A stretch of DNA of 64,000 nucleotides from Nilaparvata lugens (lineage: Eukaryota; Arthropoda; Insecta; Hemiptera; Delphacidae), in NCBI RefSeq assembly GCF_014356525.2, contig NC_052505.1, positions 25,441,432 to 25,505,431 of the forward strand, written 5' to 3'. This document shows, piece after piece, positions 32,308 through 47,300 of this stretch. The notes under the pieces were generated by a model. It saw only the letters and a list, made by a program, of their open reading frames with translations. It ran no database searches and was not told the DNA's origin. Position numbers and translations under genes: made by a program. Numbering within the stretch: position 1 is the first letter of the stretch; each line of letters starts with the position of its first letter.

Positions 32308-35300
32308 TTAGTTGTTAATTTCTTCCAAAATCCTCGTCGTTCGAGGTACTGCAGTATTAGCCTTTCCTATTTTAGACTCTTTTACGTTCTCCTTTTCCTG
32401 AAAAATGAATAAATACATTTTGAAAACTGGCTTCGGTAAAGATGATGGACTAATCACTGATTCTATCAACATATTTCTGGAACCTATTACAGAATAGGGG
32501 AAGAAACTACCAGAAGAAAAAAAATAGAATCTTACTAGAAAATATAAATGCCATACGAGTGGATTTTTTGCATTGATACCGCACTTCGTCAAAAATGGAA
32601 TAGGATAGATAGGCTACAAAACTATCCCCTGAAAAAGTTTCACAACTACATAATTGAAAGTTAGCAAATTAAAACCCAAATTGGAATAATGATTGATAGG
32701 ATACACTTCTTTTAAACTGTGTTGTAATCACATTTGTCACTAAGTGAGTATTTAAATTAATTTACTTCTTGATTGAGCAATGTGTAATGCATTCCACATT
32801 ACTGAATAAAACACTAAGTTGACTTAAATATTTATTTGGAAAAAAATGTCGTGATTATAAAAGATTGCACACATCGAGTGTTCCATAATCGAAAACAACA
32901 TCGACTGTTTTAATATTCAACGTTATTTCAGAGATAAAATTTCATATCAAGGTAGATTACAATACAGAAAGCTCTGTGAATTAATCAATAACTAGCAGCA
33001 GGTAACCCGTGCTCTGCAATGGTCTAATTGAAAACTTGACCTACTGAAATCTTGAAGAATTTAAAATAGGCCTATAACCATCCTCGGTAAATTAGGAATA
33101 TATATGCAAAATTTTAAGTTGATCAGTCCAGTAGTTCAGACGTGATGATGTGTCATTCGTGTATTTATTTTCTCGAACGTGTATATTAAGCTGATTCTTT
33201 CCTTTATGGTATTATAGATAAGACATTCTACCTTTCCACACCAAAACTGTAATCAAACCTGAAACCTCAATACCACTTGGACGTGAACCTCAACAGGAAA
33301 ACATCCAACATATATGAGATACTTGGAAAAGAGGAGACAAATAATTATTTTATTTCATTTCCAATTATTATTGAAAATTGGTTATTGGTTGTCTGACTAA
33401 AAACGATTAAAGATTGGAAAAGTTTGAAGACTTATTAAATACCTTGTAAGTTTGTATTTGACTTGGCGGACGCAACCCAATCGTACTTGGGATTGAGTCA
33501 ACATCATCAATTTCGACTCCAGCCTCTTCTGTGATCTTCAGTATATCTTCTCTCTTTGGGGTGTCACCTGAAAGAAACAAAGGTATGAAGCCGACCGAAT
33601 GTAGAATGTGCATTACAAATTAATAAAATTACATAGTATATTAGATTGCATCTGGCAGATAAGGAGGCCGTATTATGGCTGCAAGGGTTGTATAACATTT
33701 GATGCTGAGCCAGGGGTCAACTGTATTCACAATCGTGAGTTAACTTTACTTATATACATTTCAACATCATTTTACGAGTTGAAAAGAAAAGCACATTTCA
33801 TTCTCAAATGCATATGAACATAACGTTGAAGTGACAACTGAACATAATACTTGAATTTAGTGAAACTACGACACTAACTTGATCAGTCATATGACAGTGT
33901 TGTATTGCAAGTACTGTCGACTACCCGAAGTGAAAGTGAAGACCTAAAGGTTTTTTGTACTTTGTCATTGTATGAGAAATCGGGAGATGAGTAGCTCAAG
34001 ATAATCCTTGTTTCTTGTATAAGTGATATTTGTTTCAATAAAGAATACATCAAATTAAAGTAATCAATATCACATGTGGATTTGACAATATCTTGTTTTT
34101 TTCACCTTAATATGGGGAACTTCAATATTTCTTTTTATAGTGTGAATGAGTCAAATTATTAGTTTAGGCTATCAACAATTTTGTGTCAATACTTTAAACA
34201 GATAAAAAAGCAAGTCTAACTGATTATACTTTAAGAGGTCTAATACCTAACTTTTTCAAGTGGACATGACAAAATATCAACAATCTTGAAAATCAGTTTT
34301 GTTTCCAATACAGATAGCGATGTCGACTCAACTAACTAAAGTAACAATTAGAAATAATAAACTGTATGGACTGATGGCCAGTTTCTACAGACACTGTAGA
34401 ACCACTATACATTATAAGAAATAAGCTACTGTGTATACATATCTGATAATAATTAATGAAAATTATCTAATGATCACTAACCTGAAGCTGGTGTCACAAG
34501 TAGTTTATTTTTCAAGAAATTCGTCAAGCTTGAACTGAACGAGTCAAAACCATCCATAATTTCTTTGATTTCTTGTTCGGACGTTTCTTTCAAAGTGCTG
34601 TTGTGCTCTTTCATCATATTAACTAGCTCTTCAGCGCTTTTCTGCGCCAACATTTGTATTGCAGTCAGTTTTTCTTCAAACTCGTGCAATTTGTTAGCCA
34701 CTGAATCGACCAGCAACTGAAAATCAATCAAATGAATCATTCAATACCTCAACCCAATTATTACAAAGGAAAGAAGCACGCTTATCATCTAAGCGTGATG
34801 AGAGAAGGATATTACCTTCCTACTATCCTCTATTACCTCTTGTCACTATCAACTATGATAAATAGCAGTTTAAATTAATCCAGGATTAAATCAAGCAGTT
34901 ATGTGTTAAAATTGGCACAGCTGATGGTTTATAATAGGATTATAATCAAACTGCCATCATGGAGAAAAGATTTCATAAACTATACTATCTTTTCTCTATG
35001 CTGTTATTGCGTGTACGAGACAGTCTATTAAAGCACTATTTTTATTATCAAGTTCAGGCTCAATTTAGCTAATACTACTTCATCTTTACTTTGTGAAAGA
35101 TTACTAATTGTAACATTCAATACTATTCCAGTGACATCGATGCTTCCCAATCAACCGATGCGATGCTGACTGGCTCAAATGAATATCACTGAAGGAAATA
35201 CCGGGTGTTTATGAATGAATATCGGGGTTTTAACGCTTTATAAGATTTATTACATTATACTTACAGTTATTAATGATATGTCAAATGAAAGAGTAACTCA

Positions 35301-38300
35301 AACAGTTTTATATACAAGCTTACAAGTGTTCTATGTGAGCACCATTTGACACACGGCACACATCAAGTCTATAGCCGAGTTCTTCCCAAACGTTGAGTAG
35401 TGTGTCTTCTGTAATTGTTGCAACAGCTGCTTCAATCCTCTTTCGTAATTCAAGGAGGTCGGCTGGCAACGGAGACACATACACACGATCCTTGATGAAA
35501 CCCCAAAGGTAAAAATCGCATGGCGTTAGGTCGGGTGACCGTGGAGGCCACGCATAGCAAGCTCTGTCATTGGGCCCCTTGTGGCCAATCCAACGGTCGG
35601 GTACAGTTACGTTCAACCATCTTTGCTATACCGCATTCTAGCGGATCGCCGCGGAAACATTTCACGCACATGCGCACTGGTACCAACGAACAAAAACTGT
35701 TTGAGTTGCTCTTTCATTTGACATATCATTTATAACTGTAAGTATAATGTAATAAATCTTATAAAGCGTTAAAACCCCGATATTCATTTATAGACACCCA
35801 GTATATTCACATTGCACTCTGCTATACAACTTCATGTAGTATTTTAAAAACGTATAGCCGTATAAAGTTTTCATCAAGTTTTAGTTTGATTTTTATTGTA
35901 TGTATTCTTTTATTTATTTCTATAACATGTATTATATATTTACAGTATTATAAAACGTTCAGAAGACTACAAGCAAAGCAATCTTAAACCTGTAATAAAT
36001 TGAGAAGTCAAACTGTGGCGTACCTTTGTCTCTTCGTTTGCAGCAGTCAATTCACACAAATCAGATTTTCCATCACTTACAATGGAAGAAATCATCTGAG
36101 AAGAGGAAGAAATCATGTCAGCCTGTGAGCTCGTAAACGATTTCAGCTTTTCTGCTATACCACGTCTGTAGCAAACAATATCCTCCATGTACAGTGATCG
36201 CTGCAAAAAAAAATCATTTCATAATTCTGCAAATTTGATTATTATAAGTAAGATAATCAAATGATATAACAAAAGTAAATGGGAAACCTTAAAAATGCTG
36301 AGCAATTTGTTTTTTTATGAATCACAACATAGAAAAAGATGGGGAACAAGTAAAAAATTCTCTACTTCTTGATCTCCATAAATAGTTTATTTCAGTTGTT
36401 GATTACTTTAGTAGACCGAGCGAAGTGAGGTTTACATTTTTACACCCCTTCACTAACTTTCCTGACTCTAACTCCAATATCGTTCTCTTCTAATCTTATT
36501 AGTTATATTGAATCGTTGTGAATATTCAATGAAGTGCGATATTATTTTCTTTTTCTTTTTAATTGTAGAGTTAATATATAACTCCGACACCGACACAGGA
36601 TCGGGACAGGACATAGTTCACTCTGATGGACAGTATTAGAGGAGGCTGTGGTTTTCAACTGCGCGAGGTCTACTGTTCACAGAACTACTGGTATAGTGAG
36701 GTCCACGTTACTACTTTTTAACATTGGCAATGTTAATAAAATACTAGTCCTCACTATAGAATTGTTTCAAAAATTTCGGCTTTTGCGAGTAGTTACATCT
36801 CAAAAATTGCCACGCAGGTAGCCTAATTGAAGGTTAAAAATTAGTTACAAATAGTATTAATGATACTTAGTGCAGCTTGTACGAAAACCGGTAAATTTTA
36901 ACCGTGATTAATTTCACGAAAACCAATCAGAGAAGCCGTCTTATTAAAAACGCCTTCTATGATTGGTTCTCATGAAATTAATCACGGTTAAAATTTTACC
37001 TGCTTTTGTGCAACCGGCACTTAGCATTAGCATACAATTAGAAATGAAAATGCTTTTGGTATCTTCTAACACAATATACATTACCCCATCATCGATTTGA
37101 GTTTCATATTCTTGACATAGCCGCTGAGCCTCTTCGATTTTCTCCTTCCTATGCCTTTCAGCATCTTCTATCATTTCTCCAAAACTAGCCATTTTTTCTT
37201 CCATGAAAGAGGAGAAGTTGGTGAAACTTTCAATCAGACACTTTTCTTTCTCATCCAGAGAACTATTTTGTTTAACCAAGTCAATGTCTAGCTGTCTCCT
37301 TCTTTTGTTAGATTCATTTATGGCACCCATCAACTGATTTGTTTTCTGAAACATTAAAAAATATTCATTCATTAGTAAATCAGGATGGCCACCCATTTTA
37401 AAATAAAAAATTCATGAGTAAATATTCCTGAGTAAAATTTCAAATTTTCGCGGTACGGTAATTGAGGAACAAGATACATTCGTAAAGAATTTATTATGGA
37501 AATTTTCAGTTTGATCTTGCATGACGAATTTGCGAATAGCGTAGGTATTTAAATTTCCAAATATATTGATAATTTTTGACACTAAAGTCTATTTTTGTGA
37601 GGAATTAGTACTGTTGTAAATGTCTGTTTGTGTGTTTTAAATCATTACCAGGAAAACAAAACAATAGAACAGGAAGTTTGTAACAAAATAAGACTGTTTA
37701 CAATAGAAGAGGAACTTATACCACCTTTTTCAGAAGTACTGGTTATGACAAAATCTGAAAGAATGTTGGAAAAGGAGACAAACCTAGTTGAGCCTAACCA
37801 GAGCATGTATAATAAAGGGTTGTTGACTGGCCACTCAATTATTGGAAAAACTGAAACAATTCACGTTCTCATTGCAAATGTTACTGAAGAACCGAAAGTG
37901 ATATAGAAAGGTAAGGCAGTGGCAAATTGTAATGATGTTTAAGTACTTGGAGAAAACAATAATAGTTGCCAGATGAAGACTGCAGCCTTTATTCCACTCA
38001 TATGGGGTCGGCATTTCCCTTCTTCATCCGTCACCTCTATAGATTACTCTATTGAATTGAATTGAATTGAATTTATTGCCAAAAATCACATACAAATATT
38101 TGTGCAATACAATCACTAAAGTATGCAATATACAATCACCTAAAAATATACATTTATTGTAACTTGCACAACAATAATTATCAACGTAATCAATGTAATA
38201 TTCGGCACTGCCAACATAAGAGTCCTTGTGTGTTGGCAGTGAGTCGCGGTTAAATTATTCTGCTTCAATTCAGGTCAAGTAAGAAGCGATATAAAAATTA

Positions 38301-41300
38301 AAATAAAAAGAGCTAAAGAAAGTATTACAGCAATATACAAAAGTCTCAAAGGCTCAGAAAAAAAAAATTAAAAACTTAAGAATAGTACATACTATATGAC
38401 AAAGTAGAATCCAATTAACCACTGTGACGTCTTGAGGCCATCATGAAGTGAATATTTCACACAGGGAATACATAAAAATATACGATGATGAGGGAACATT
38501 TACAATACCTGGTTCGAGAACGTGAAAATGAAAAAACCATTGCTCAATGTTTTTAGTAACAATGCTTGTTGGATACAATATTATACTTTATACAACTAGT
38601 TTGAAGAATATGTTATGCTCAATCCAATAATCTATGCTTTTGCTTAAATTACGTGTCATTTGTTTATCTATAAAATCGTTTGGAATTTTATTTATAATGT
38701 AGCTGCAATAATAGGTAAATTGATGCCTGCATATGGTTAGCTTAATGAGTTCTGTGTTGTTGTTAGGACGTGTATTATGGGGTGTTATGTGTGCAGGAAA
38801 ATTAGATTTATTCTTATTGATATGGAGTATTATATTTTTCATATAATTCTGTCTTATTGTAGGGACCTTAAATTCAAGAAAAATGTCCCTACTAGGATAG
38901 AGTCGAGGTCTTCCTAATGCTGCTCTTATAATATGTTTTTGTAAGATAAATAATTTCTTCAGATGTGTATCATAAGCAGCTCCCCATACTTCATTAATAT
39001 ATTGAAATAATGAGTGAGCGTATGCAAAGTAAATTTTCCGTATAATGTCTATGTTTTTTATTTTATTTATTTTGTAAAAAATGTAAATGAGGTATTTCAA
39101 CTTTGAGCACAAATAATCTATGTGTTTGTTCCATTTTAAATGTTGATCCAATAATATACCAAGATATTTAATCGTGTGAACCCTTTCTAATGTTTTTTGT
39201 GCTTCTGTATTATCTGTAGAGTTTTCATTGTTATTATTTGTTGTCCCTATTTTAAGATTTAAATCTGTTGCTGGTTGTCCAGTTATATTGGGTGAAAAGG
39301 TGATATACTTAGTTTTGTCAGCGTTTAAAGTCAGGATATGATCTTGAAGCCATTTTCTAATAATTATTAGGTTTCTATTGGCTATATTGAAAGTTTCTAC
39401 CCAGCTTTTGCCGCTGAAGATCAATACAGTGTCATCTGCAAAAGACAGAGTGGTGCAATCTTGGAGGTTTAGTTTGAGTAGGTCATTCACATATAACAAA
39501 AAAAGAACTGGTGAAAGCACAGAACCTTGAGGCAAGCCGAAACCTGACGTATATTTAATATCAGTTTGACCCTGAAGATGTAGGTATTGTTTCCTTTCAG
39601 TCAAATATGAAGAAAATAAATCATTTGCTGCACCTCTAATTCCAGCCCTATCTAATTTGTTTAATAATATATTGTGAGGTATCGTATCAAAAGCTTTTGA
39701 TAGATCCATGAACACTGCAAGAGTTTTTCTATTGCTATTAAAATTGTCAAAAATTATTTTGTTCAAGTGGATGACTGCATCTTTAGTAGACTTATTTTTT
39801 TGAAAACCAAATTGCTTTTCATTTATTATATTTTCTTTCTCTAAAAAACTCATAATTCTGTTTTTTATTATTTTTTCTAATATTTTGGAAAGGTTACTTA
39901 TCAAGCTTATCGGTCTATAATTTTCTGGTTTTTTTAAATCTCCGGTTTTAGGTATTGGGATGATTCTGGCTTCTCTGAACTTTTTTGGGAAATATCCTTC
40001 ATTTAAACATTTGTTGAATATATGTTCTAAGGGTCCAGTTATGTGGTGAGAAATTTTTTTTATGAAAGGTCCTGTGAAGTTATCTGGTCCTGGTGTAGAT
40101 TTGTTTTTCAACTGATTTATAATTGACATTATTTCGTTTGAGTTTGTGGGGTTGAGAAAGATACTGTGCTGACATGAATTTGATAGCGATCGAGGAACTG
40201 GGATATCACTTACATTTCCTGATATTTTTCTGGCAAATGATACACCCACGTTAGCAAAGTAATCGTTGAGTATATCTGCATCTAGGCTTATTTCTTTTGT
40301 GTTTTTCTTTATTTCCAGCAGCTCGTTAATGTATTCCCAAGTTTTCTTGGCGTTATTCCTATGTTCATCGAACTTCTCATTAAAATAATCTATTTTTGCC
40401 CTTTTTATTAAATTATTTAAAGTATTCCGGTAGTTTTTGTAGCGGGTTTGCAATTCAATATTGTTTGGCTGTCGTGAGAGCTTCCTGTGTAATTTGTCTC
40501 TTTCTCGGATTGCATTGACTAGACTGGGTGTTATCCATTTTTTTAGTGGTCTATTTTTTTACTTAGTCTGATTGTTTTTGTTCTTTTGTGTGTTAGTTGT
40601 GTCAATTTTTCAATGAAATTAGTAACCATTTGATCGATATTTTCGGTGCTGTAAACATCAGACCAGTTTTCAACCTGTAAGTCAGCTATTAATTCGTCAA
40701 AATCAGTTACAGTTTTAGTCCATAACTTCTCGGTTACCGTGTTATTTTTCATGGCTTCACTCAAGTGCAGTGAAATACTGTAGTGATCTGTTATATTAGT
40801 TTTAATAATCACGCCACGCTGCAGGTCTCTATTGTTTCCCCCCTCCTTAAAAAATATGTGGTCTATGCAGGTACCATTTCCATTGACTATCCTTGTCGGT
40901 TTATTGATGTAGGATTTAAATCCATTGATATGTAGTGTGCTCAAGTACTCATTTGTTAAACTATTGTTTTCTAAAATATTAAGATTTATATCGCCCATTA
41001 GAATTACATTGGTAGTGTCCTTCATTCTGTTTAAACAAGCGTCTAGACTTGTTACAAAATTATTAATGTTGGTAGCTGGAGAGCGATAAATTAATATTAT
41101 TGTATATTTGATGTTATCAATTGAACACGCCATACCAATGGAATTTGATTCTTCAATATCCAAATCGATCATATCAAAATGAAAATTTTTATCAACAAAT
41201 AAACATATTCCATCACACTTTGAGTGTTTACTTTTCTTTTGTACAACATTATATCCTTCAAGACTGTAAGTAAAATGAGCATCATCCGTAATCCACGTTT

Positions 41301-44300
41301 CTGACAAGGCAATAATATGAAATTTAAAGTTTATATTAGCCAAATAATGAACCAATTCTTCAAAGTTTTTATTCAGGCTTCTTATATTAGTATGAAAGAA
41401 ATTCAATAGGTTTTTATTGCTTAAGTTTTGTGGTTCATATGAGAATAAATCATCTATCTCACTTGTATCATGATAGCCTATGAGATCGTCATCACATTCA
41501 AGAACTGACATAGAAGTAATCTGTAAGAGTATAATACTATTCTGTAAAATGTATAATGGTATAAACTATAGAGAGAAAAAAAGAAAATGAAAAGAAAGTT
41601 AAGAACAAAGATAAAGAAAATTTTGTTAAAAAAAGAGGGTAAAGCTATTTACCAAACTTGCGACTTCACGCCGCGCCTCTTTTATACAAGGAATAATGTA
41701 AGAAAAAAGACTTTCCGTCACATAAGAAAGATCCAGAAAACTTAATTTAAAATAAAATTGAAAGATAAAATGAATTCCTAAGTGAAAAATGATTTTATAA
41801 CAAAAGTAGGAGTCTTATTGCTAAAACAAATGACAAAGAAATGAACCCGGATTTGATACAGTTTGGAACAAAATCAGCTGATACTGCAATCGTATCAGTC
41901 AAACATAATAAATTGAATAAACTCTTAGAATAGCCACCAACAATCCATTTAAGGCGAAAGAGAAAGATGAACACCAAAACAGAAAATCATGGTAATGAAA
42001 CCGTTATACTGTATGCATTCACTGCGCTGAGTCACTCTGTTGATAAGGCCAGGTACCTAGGTTATAATAATATTGTCAGGAAAAGTCAACGACAATATCA
42101 GATTGCTATTCAGGCTTTCATCATTTTATTGTCATCATACATTGTTGTTTCCGACTTTGTGATAACTGAGTTCGAATAAAATGAAATCTCATCATAATGG
42201 AATTACAATAGGTAGTATACACGGTAGGATAGGTACCGGTACTAGTGAAGGGGTAGGCTATATCATTGTTATTCTTCACTTCACTGAGCGAGAGAAAAAA
42301 GATAACAATAAAAGATAATGAACGCAAAAGAAGAATTCATTGATAAGCTGTTTTTGTATTTACAGGGTATAAGTTATCTCTGAGCTGTACTGTGAAAACG
42401 TTTGTTCCAACTAAAAGCCATTTTATATTGTAGCAGTCACAATAGATAACAGTCTATGGCCCGCTTATCGGAGTAGTTTATTCCCACACATCTGCCTGAT
42501 ATTGTTAAATTCCCTGATCCTCAATTTCAATATCATTATGTTTCTTCATAGAAGAGATTCATGCATAAGTATATGAACATATTATATAATATATAATAAA
42601 AATATTCCATGTGCATATCTATATAAATTGTGTAAGCTTTACCAAGTCAAAAGTGTGCACAACGGTCACCAAGAGAACCTATTCAACAAACCAGACTGTG
42701 TTGGTCTATTTCACAGTCTACTATTTTATATGGGGCTAATTAATTTCTTCCAACAATGATAATGACACTTTGAAATATTTGGTTTAATTATTATAATTTA
42801 ATCCATAGCAGCAATAAAAGCTTCCAGATCCCTGTCACTGTTAATCATTGACACTTTTCCCTTATCCACTGGTCTTACTTTAATGTTGCCCGCTCTATCC
42901 ACCCACACGTATTTGAATCCCTTCTCCTTTTGAAGTTTCTTCAGTTGTGACAGAATCTTTCTACGTACCATAGTGAGTGACAAGTTGATGAACACTGGTC
43001 GCTCCTCGGTTTGAAATCCGACGTCGCGAGTGGAAAGTCTCCTCACCTGTTTCTTCTTATCAAGTACCTTGTGCGCGTCATCGCGTCGTACGAATTTCAC
43101 GATTATCCCGGAGAGTGTTGGTTTGCCCCCTTGGGCAGGCGGTGGCGGCTGTCTATCGCCTCCGGACCCAGGTCAACACCGACTGCTTTACACGTAGCCC
43201 GCACAACCTCATTGATTTTTTCTCCATGCACAGTAGGAATCCCGTGAATCTCGATCATATTTCTACGGCCGTACTGTTCGAGCGAATCCACTTTATCGTT
43301 TAGCACCTCTACACAACTTTTTAGTTTTGTGTTTTCAGTTTGTAACTTTAATATTATATCCTGCTGGGTCTTAATTATATCTTCCAGCCTAATCCAGGTG
43401 TCAGAATTAGCGTTGAGTTTGGTCAAACAAGCTTCAAGCGAATGTTCCAATCTTACCTGACCTTCACTAAATTTTTTTTCAAGGTCCAACATAGTTGTCT
43501 TGAAGCAATCCGCTGATACGTCGGACAGCGTACAAACATTAGCTAAAGACGATTTCACCGGCGTTGCAACTGTATTATCATTTCTTTGACTACGTAACTT
43601 AGCCTCACATTTTTTGCACGACCAGGAATTCGACACTAGAAGCTCTAATTCCGCATCAGTCATCTTTTTTCCACCAATACACTGTCCATGGAACATGGAT
43701 TTACAAACAGAACAAACCAACTTGTCCTTCGCCTGTCGATTGACTGAAAGACTGCAAATTTCACAGACACTCATTATTCACTTGAATAAGAACTCGAATG
43801 AAAAGGAAAATTTAATTAATCCTCAATTGAGCAGTTCAGAAAAACGGAAAATAATTTATATTAAACAAGAGGCACGGCGCAAGAACGAACAAACTATTTC
43901 ATTCAGAGATAAGAGAGCACCTGAACTTAGCGTCTGCTCACGGCAAAATCTAATCGACAACTGAGTATTAATAATTTGATTCATACACTAGGAAAGTATC
44001 TTCTCCTGTGGACTGATTAGATTATTAAATAATTTATACATTGTGAAATTTTATCCCTACAGCAGCTGTGCGAACGTTTCATTCCATAATCAATGAAAGC
44101 ACTGTTTAATATTTTCAATACCTTTCATGATCGAGCACTGAACTGCAGTTTCTTGATTTAACCAATCATATTTTAAACAGTACTGGTTCATATCGATAAT
44201 CGAAAAATCCATCAGTCAGTACCTTGTGATTGGCGAAGCCATGAAACTGCAGTCCAGCACTCAAAATACAAGTTAGTGTAGTTAACATTATTCACGTTCT

Positions 44301-47300
44301 TTCATTCAGTATGGGAATCCACTACATCAACAGAGATTCTACAAATATTTTTCAAGATACAATACCTTTCACTTGAGTCCCTATATGCACAGTATTATAA
44401 ACTAAATATTTCTCACTCACCATCATTTGCTGATCGTAATTTGAGGCGAGTTGATGATGTTTTGTTTGCAAAGTGATTAATTGACTGGCAACTGCATCGA
44501 TTGCTCCCTTCACTGCTACTTGGTCATCTTTCAACTGAGCGAGCATCTCTCTCTTCATATCACTGTCCAATTGCATTGTATCAATACCCTGCATAAAATA
44601 CAAATGAATTATTGGAAATATATGCTAGTAAGACCCTGAACCTCAACCGGAAAGCAGGTATGGTAAATTTGATTAGGGAGAAAAGTGTTGAGACAATTCT
44701 GGATTAGTCAACAGCAATGGAAAACGGTTATAGTTAAACCCCTACTACAAGAGTTTGTTTTCTACAAAAAATTACCAAGTTGAGGAAGATTCAAGTCAAA
44801 AGAATTAAATTTAAAGTTCATTACATGAGGCTTCCCATAATTATTTATTGAAGTATTAGAAAACAAGAAGAGAAATTTTGAGAGAAATATGTTATAGAAA
44901 TTGATCACTTGCTAGTCTTGCTACTAAGTAGGCCTACTTTTACTTATGTAACGGGAATTTAAATTGATATGTCATTAACTACAAAGGTTATTCAGTGTAA
45001 TTGACAGCATATTAAATTGGATTTTCATAGTTGTGAAGTAAAATCAAATTATGTAATTCACTTGGTAAATATATTTTAAGAGTAGAAAAGATCTAGTACA
45101 AATGATGAAATTTTGTAATGGAAATCTATGAATGGGAAGCAGAACCTCAAAGAATCGGAACAAGATATGATAAAAGATAAACTTCAAAAAAATTAAAAGC
45201 TGATTGACGAATAGAAAAACACTAACTTGTTCAATAAATGAATAATTATTTTACCCTTTCACTTTGAGAGCCTACGACTATAAAATAAAATTTAAATAAA
45301 ATACTGTACAGAAATTAGTCTCCCTCCTTCTATCTTACAACGATTTGGAGCAAAGCATTTATTGGTCTCAAGTCTATTGCTCTCCTCTCCACATGTGGAG
45401 CAGTCACTCTTCGTCGGGGGTTGGAACCCACAGATGAGTAGTGAAGCAAACTCTTCAACAGGATAATAATTTCAAACCATCATTTCAATGATTGAGCAAC
45501 TTGTATAAGTAGACCAATTATTTCCATTAAATTGAATAAAAGCAATCTATATATTACAATAATAGAGAATTTATTAATACAGTAATCCTTCATGTTAACT
45601 GAACATTACCATGGGCAGCATATCAATTATTATTTACATAATTACTTACTATTTTAAATTACGAAATTATAAAAATTACTTACATCATTATTTACAGCTT
45701 CTAGCTGGGAAACGTCCGCCATCATCTTTTCTTTGAATTCAATAATTGTGAATACTAAAGGTACAGCAGTTTGTTCAATATACATTATGAAGTCATTGTT
45801 TTCTCTCTCGTAGACTTCTTGCATAGTTTCTTCCAAAATTTTCATCCAATCAATCGATTTATTAAGCTGAAAAATGTTTATGAAATCATAAAGGACACAG
45901 TTACATTAAAAGTATTAATTTTCTGAGAACTCACACAAAAAATATTGAGTTTAAAAGAAAAAATCGGAATCGTTGATAGTTTTCGTTATTGTCATATCAA
46001 TATATTGCAATATCAGCATATTGCCATTTATAAGAAAAAATCTAACCTTCCTAACCTTTCCTTCAACCTTTAAAACATAATTAAACAGAACCTTTTATAT
46101 AATGTTCATCTAATTTTATAGGCAACAAAAATTTTAATCTAGCCGATCTGAGGAAATTCTGAGTAGACTAGTGCTCATGTGCTCTATTTTTGCACAGGAC
46201 CGACAGGGTAGCCAACGATTCTTTTATATGTTTATTTCATTTCCCAATAATTTATATTTTGATTCATGTTTATTTTCAATCTGAATGAATAAATAAACAA
46301 CAGCAAAACCACCTTCTCAACCCTTTTCTCGTGATCCGCCTTCGAATTTTCTTAATGAAAATGTGATCAACTATTCAACAAAATAGTCATCAACACACCT
46401 AAATTTGAGAAGAGTTTTGTCTAAAGAAGATTACATTACATTAGTACCGTACTTACATTTTTGGTCATCAGGTTTTCAATCCTATAAATAGCTTCAGTCA
46501 TCTTTTCCTCAATAGCAGCACACGTTTGATAGGAATCTTTGGTTATTTCTTCATCTTTTTCAGCTAGTCGTTCTGAAATTTGTTTGGAAAATCAGAATAA
46601 GGCAGTGTTTCATGGTTTTTTACAATTACTATGATGAGAGTCTCTGAAAGCTATTACAAAATAAAATAAGATTTTTTTCAAATGGTAATACATTCCATTT
46701 TGAAATACAGTATATTGTAATAAATTCTATTTTGAAATAAATTGTAATATCAAATTACAGCCTACGTTAAAAGAATAACTGAATTGCAACTTGTATTAGC
46801 AATTTTTTTTTTTAAAATTGAATGAATTTTATTCAAAAACTTGAAAGACAAACTTATGCTTACTCTACTATAGTAACTGTAGTTCAAACCAGTCGTCTAC
46901 ATAGTTCTATTTAGGCTATGAGACGCTAGCCTCACCTTTCAACCACAAACATTTTTCTAGCGCTAGTTGAAGATCTTTCACAGAGTTCTAACAGGTAGCG
47001 CTAACAGGGTTCACAATTCTGTCCGCAATCGTTAAAATGACCACAAACTTTCTATTCTGATATGCTTATTCTACGGTGATAATATGTTGAAAATAGTTCA
47101 AATGAGATGAGCTGTGATAATTATATTTTGTTTTCTCTTTTCAAATTCCTCTCTTTACATGTACAAATACTTAGATAATGGATTAAATGGTAGATAGCGA
47201 CACGTATTAGAATATTTGGAGACCAAATAAAGAATTGGGATGAGACATTTTTGTTGACCGAGCGAAGTGAGGTCTAAGATTCAAGTCGACGGTTTTGCAT

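Larger units (their letters stand above)
38052..43774 (-). mobile_element. Non-LTR retrotransposon (LINE, CR1/jockey-like), near full length
   Basis: Minus-strand element with ORF1 (43774-42798), ORF2 (41511-38588), a ~510-bp 3' UTR and a short ATTCA repeat tail (38052-38073) preceded by GGCAATAAA. The 5' UTR probably extends to about 43970; no target duplication was identified. About 1.29 kb of non-coding sequence (41512-42797) separates the ORFs, unusually long for this type. It is in the sense direction of the host kinesin gene. Confidence 0.9.

Noticed and set aside
36944..37084. Extension of the kinesin exon ORF into 36944-37084
   Set aside because: A GTAATG donor at 37084 and in-frame joining to 36200 show that this part is intron and MITE.
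41512..42797. Short ORFs (60-70 codons) between LINE ORF1 and ORF2
   Set aside because: No domain, no codon continuity with either ORF; left as an unexplained spacer.
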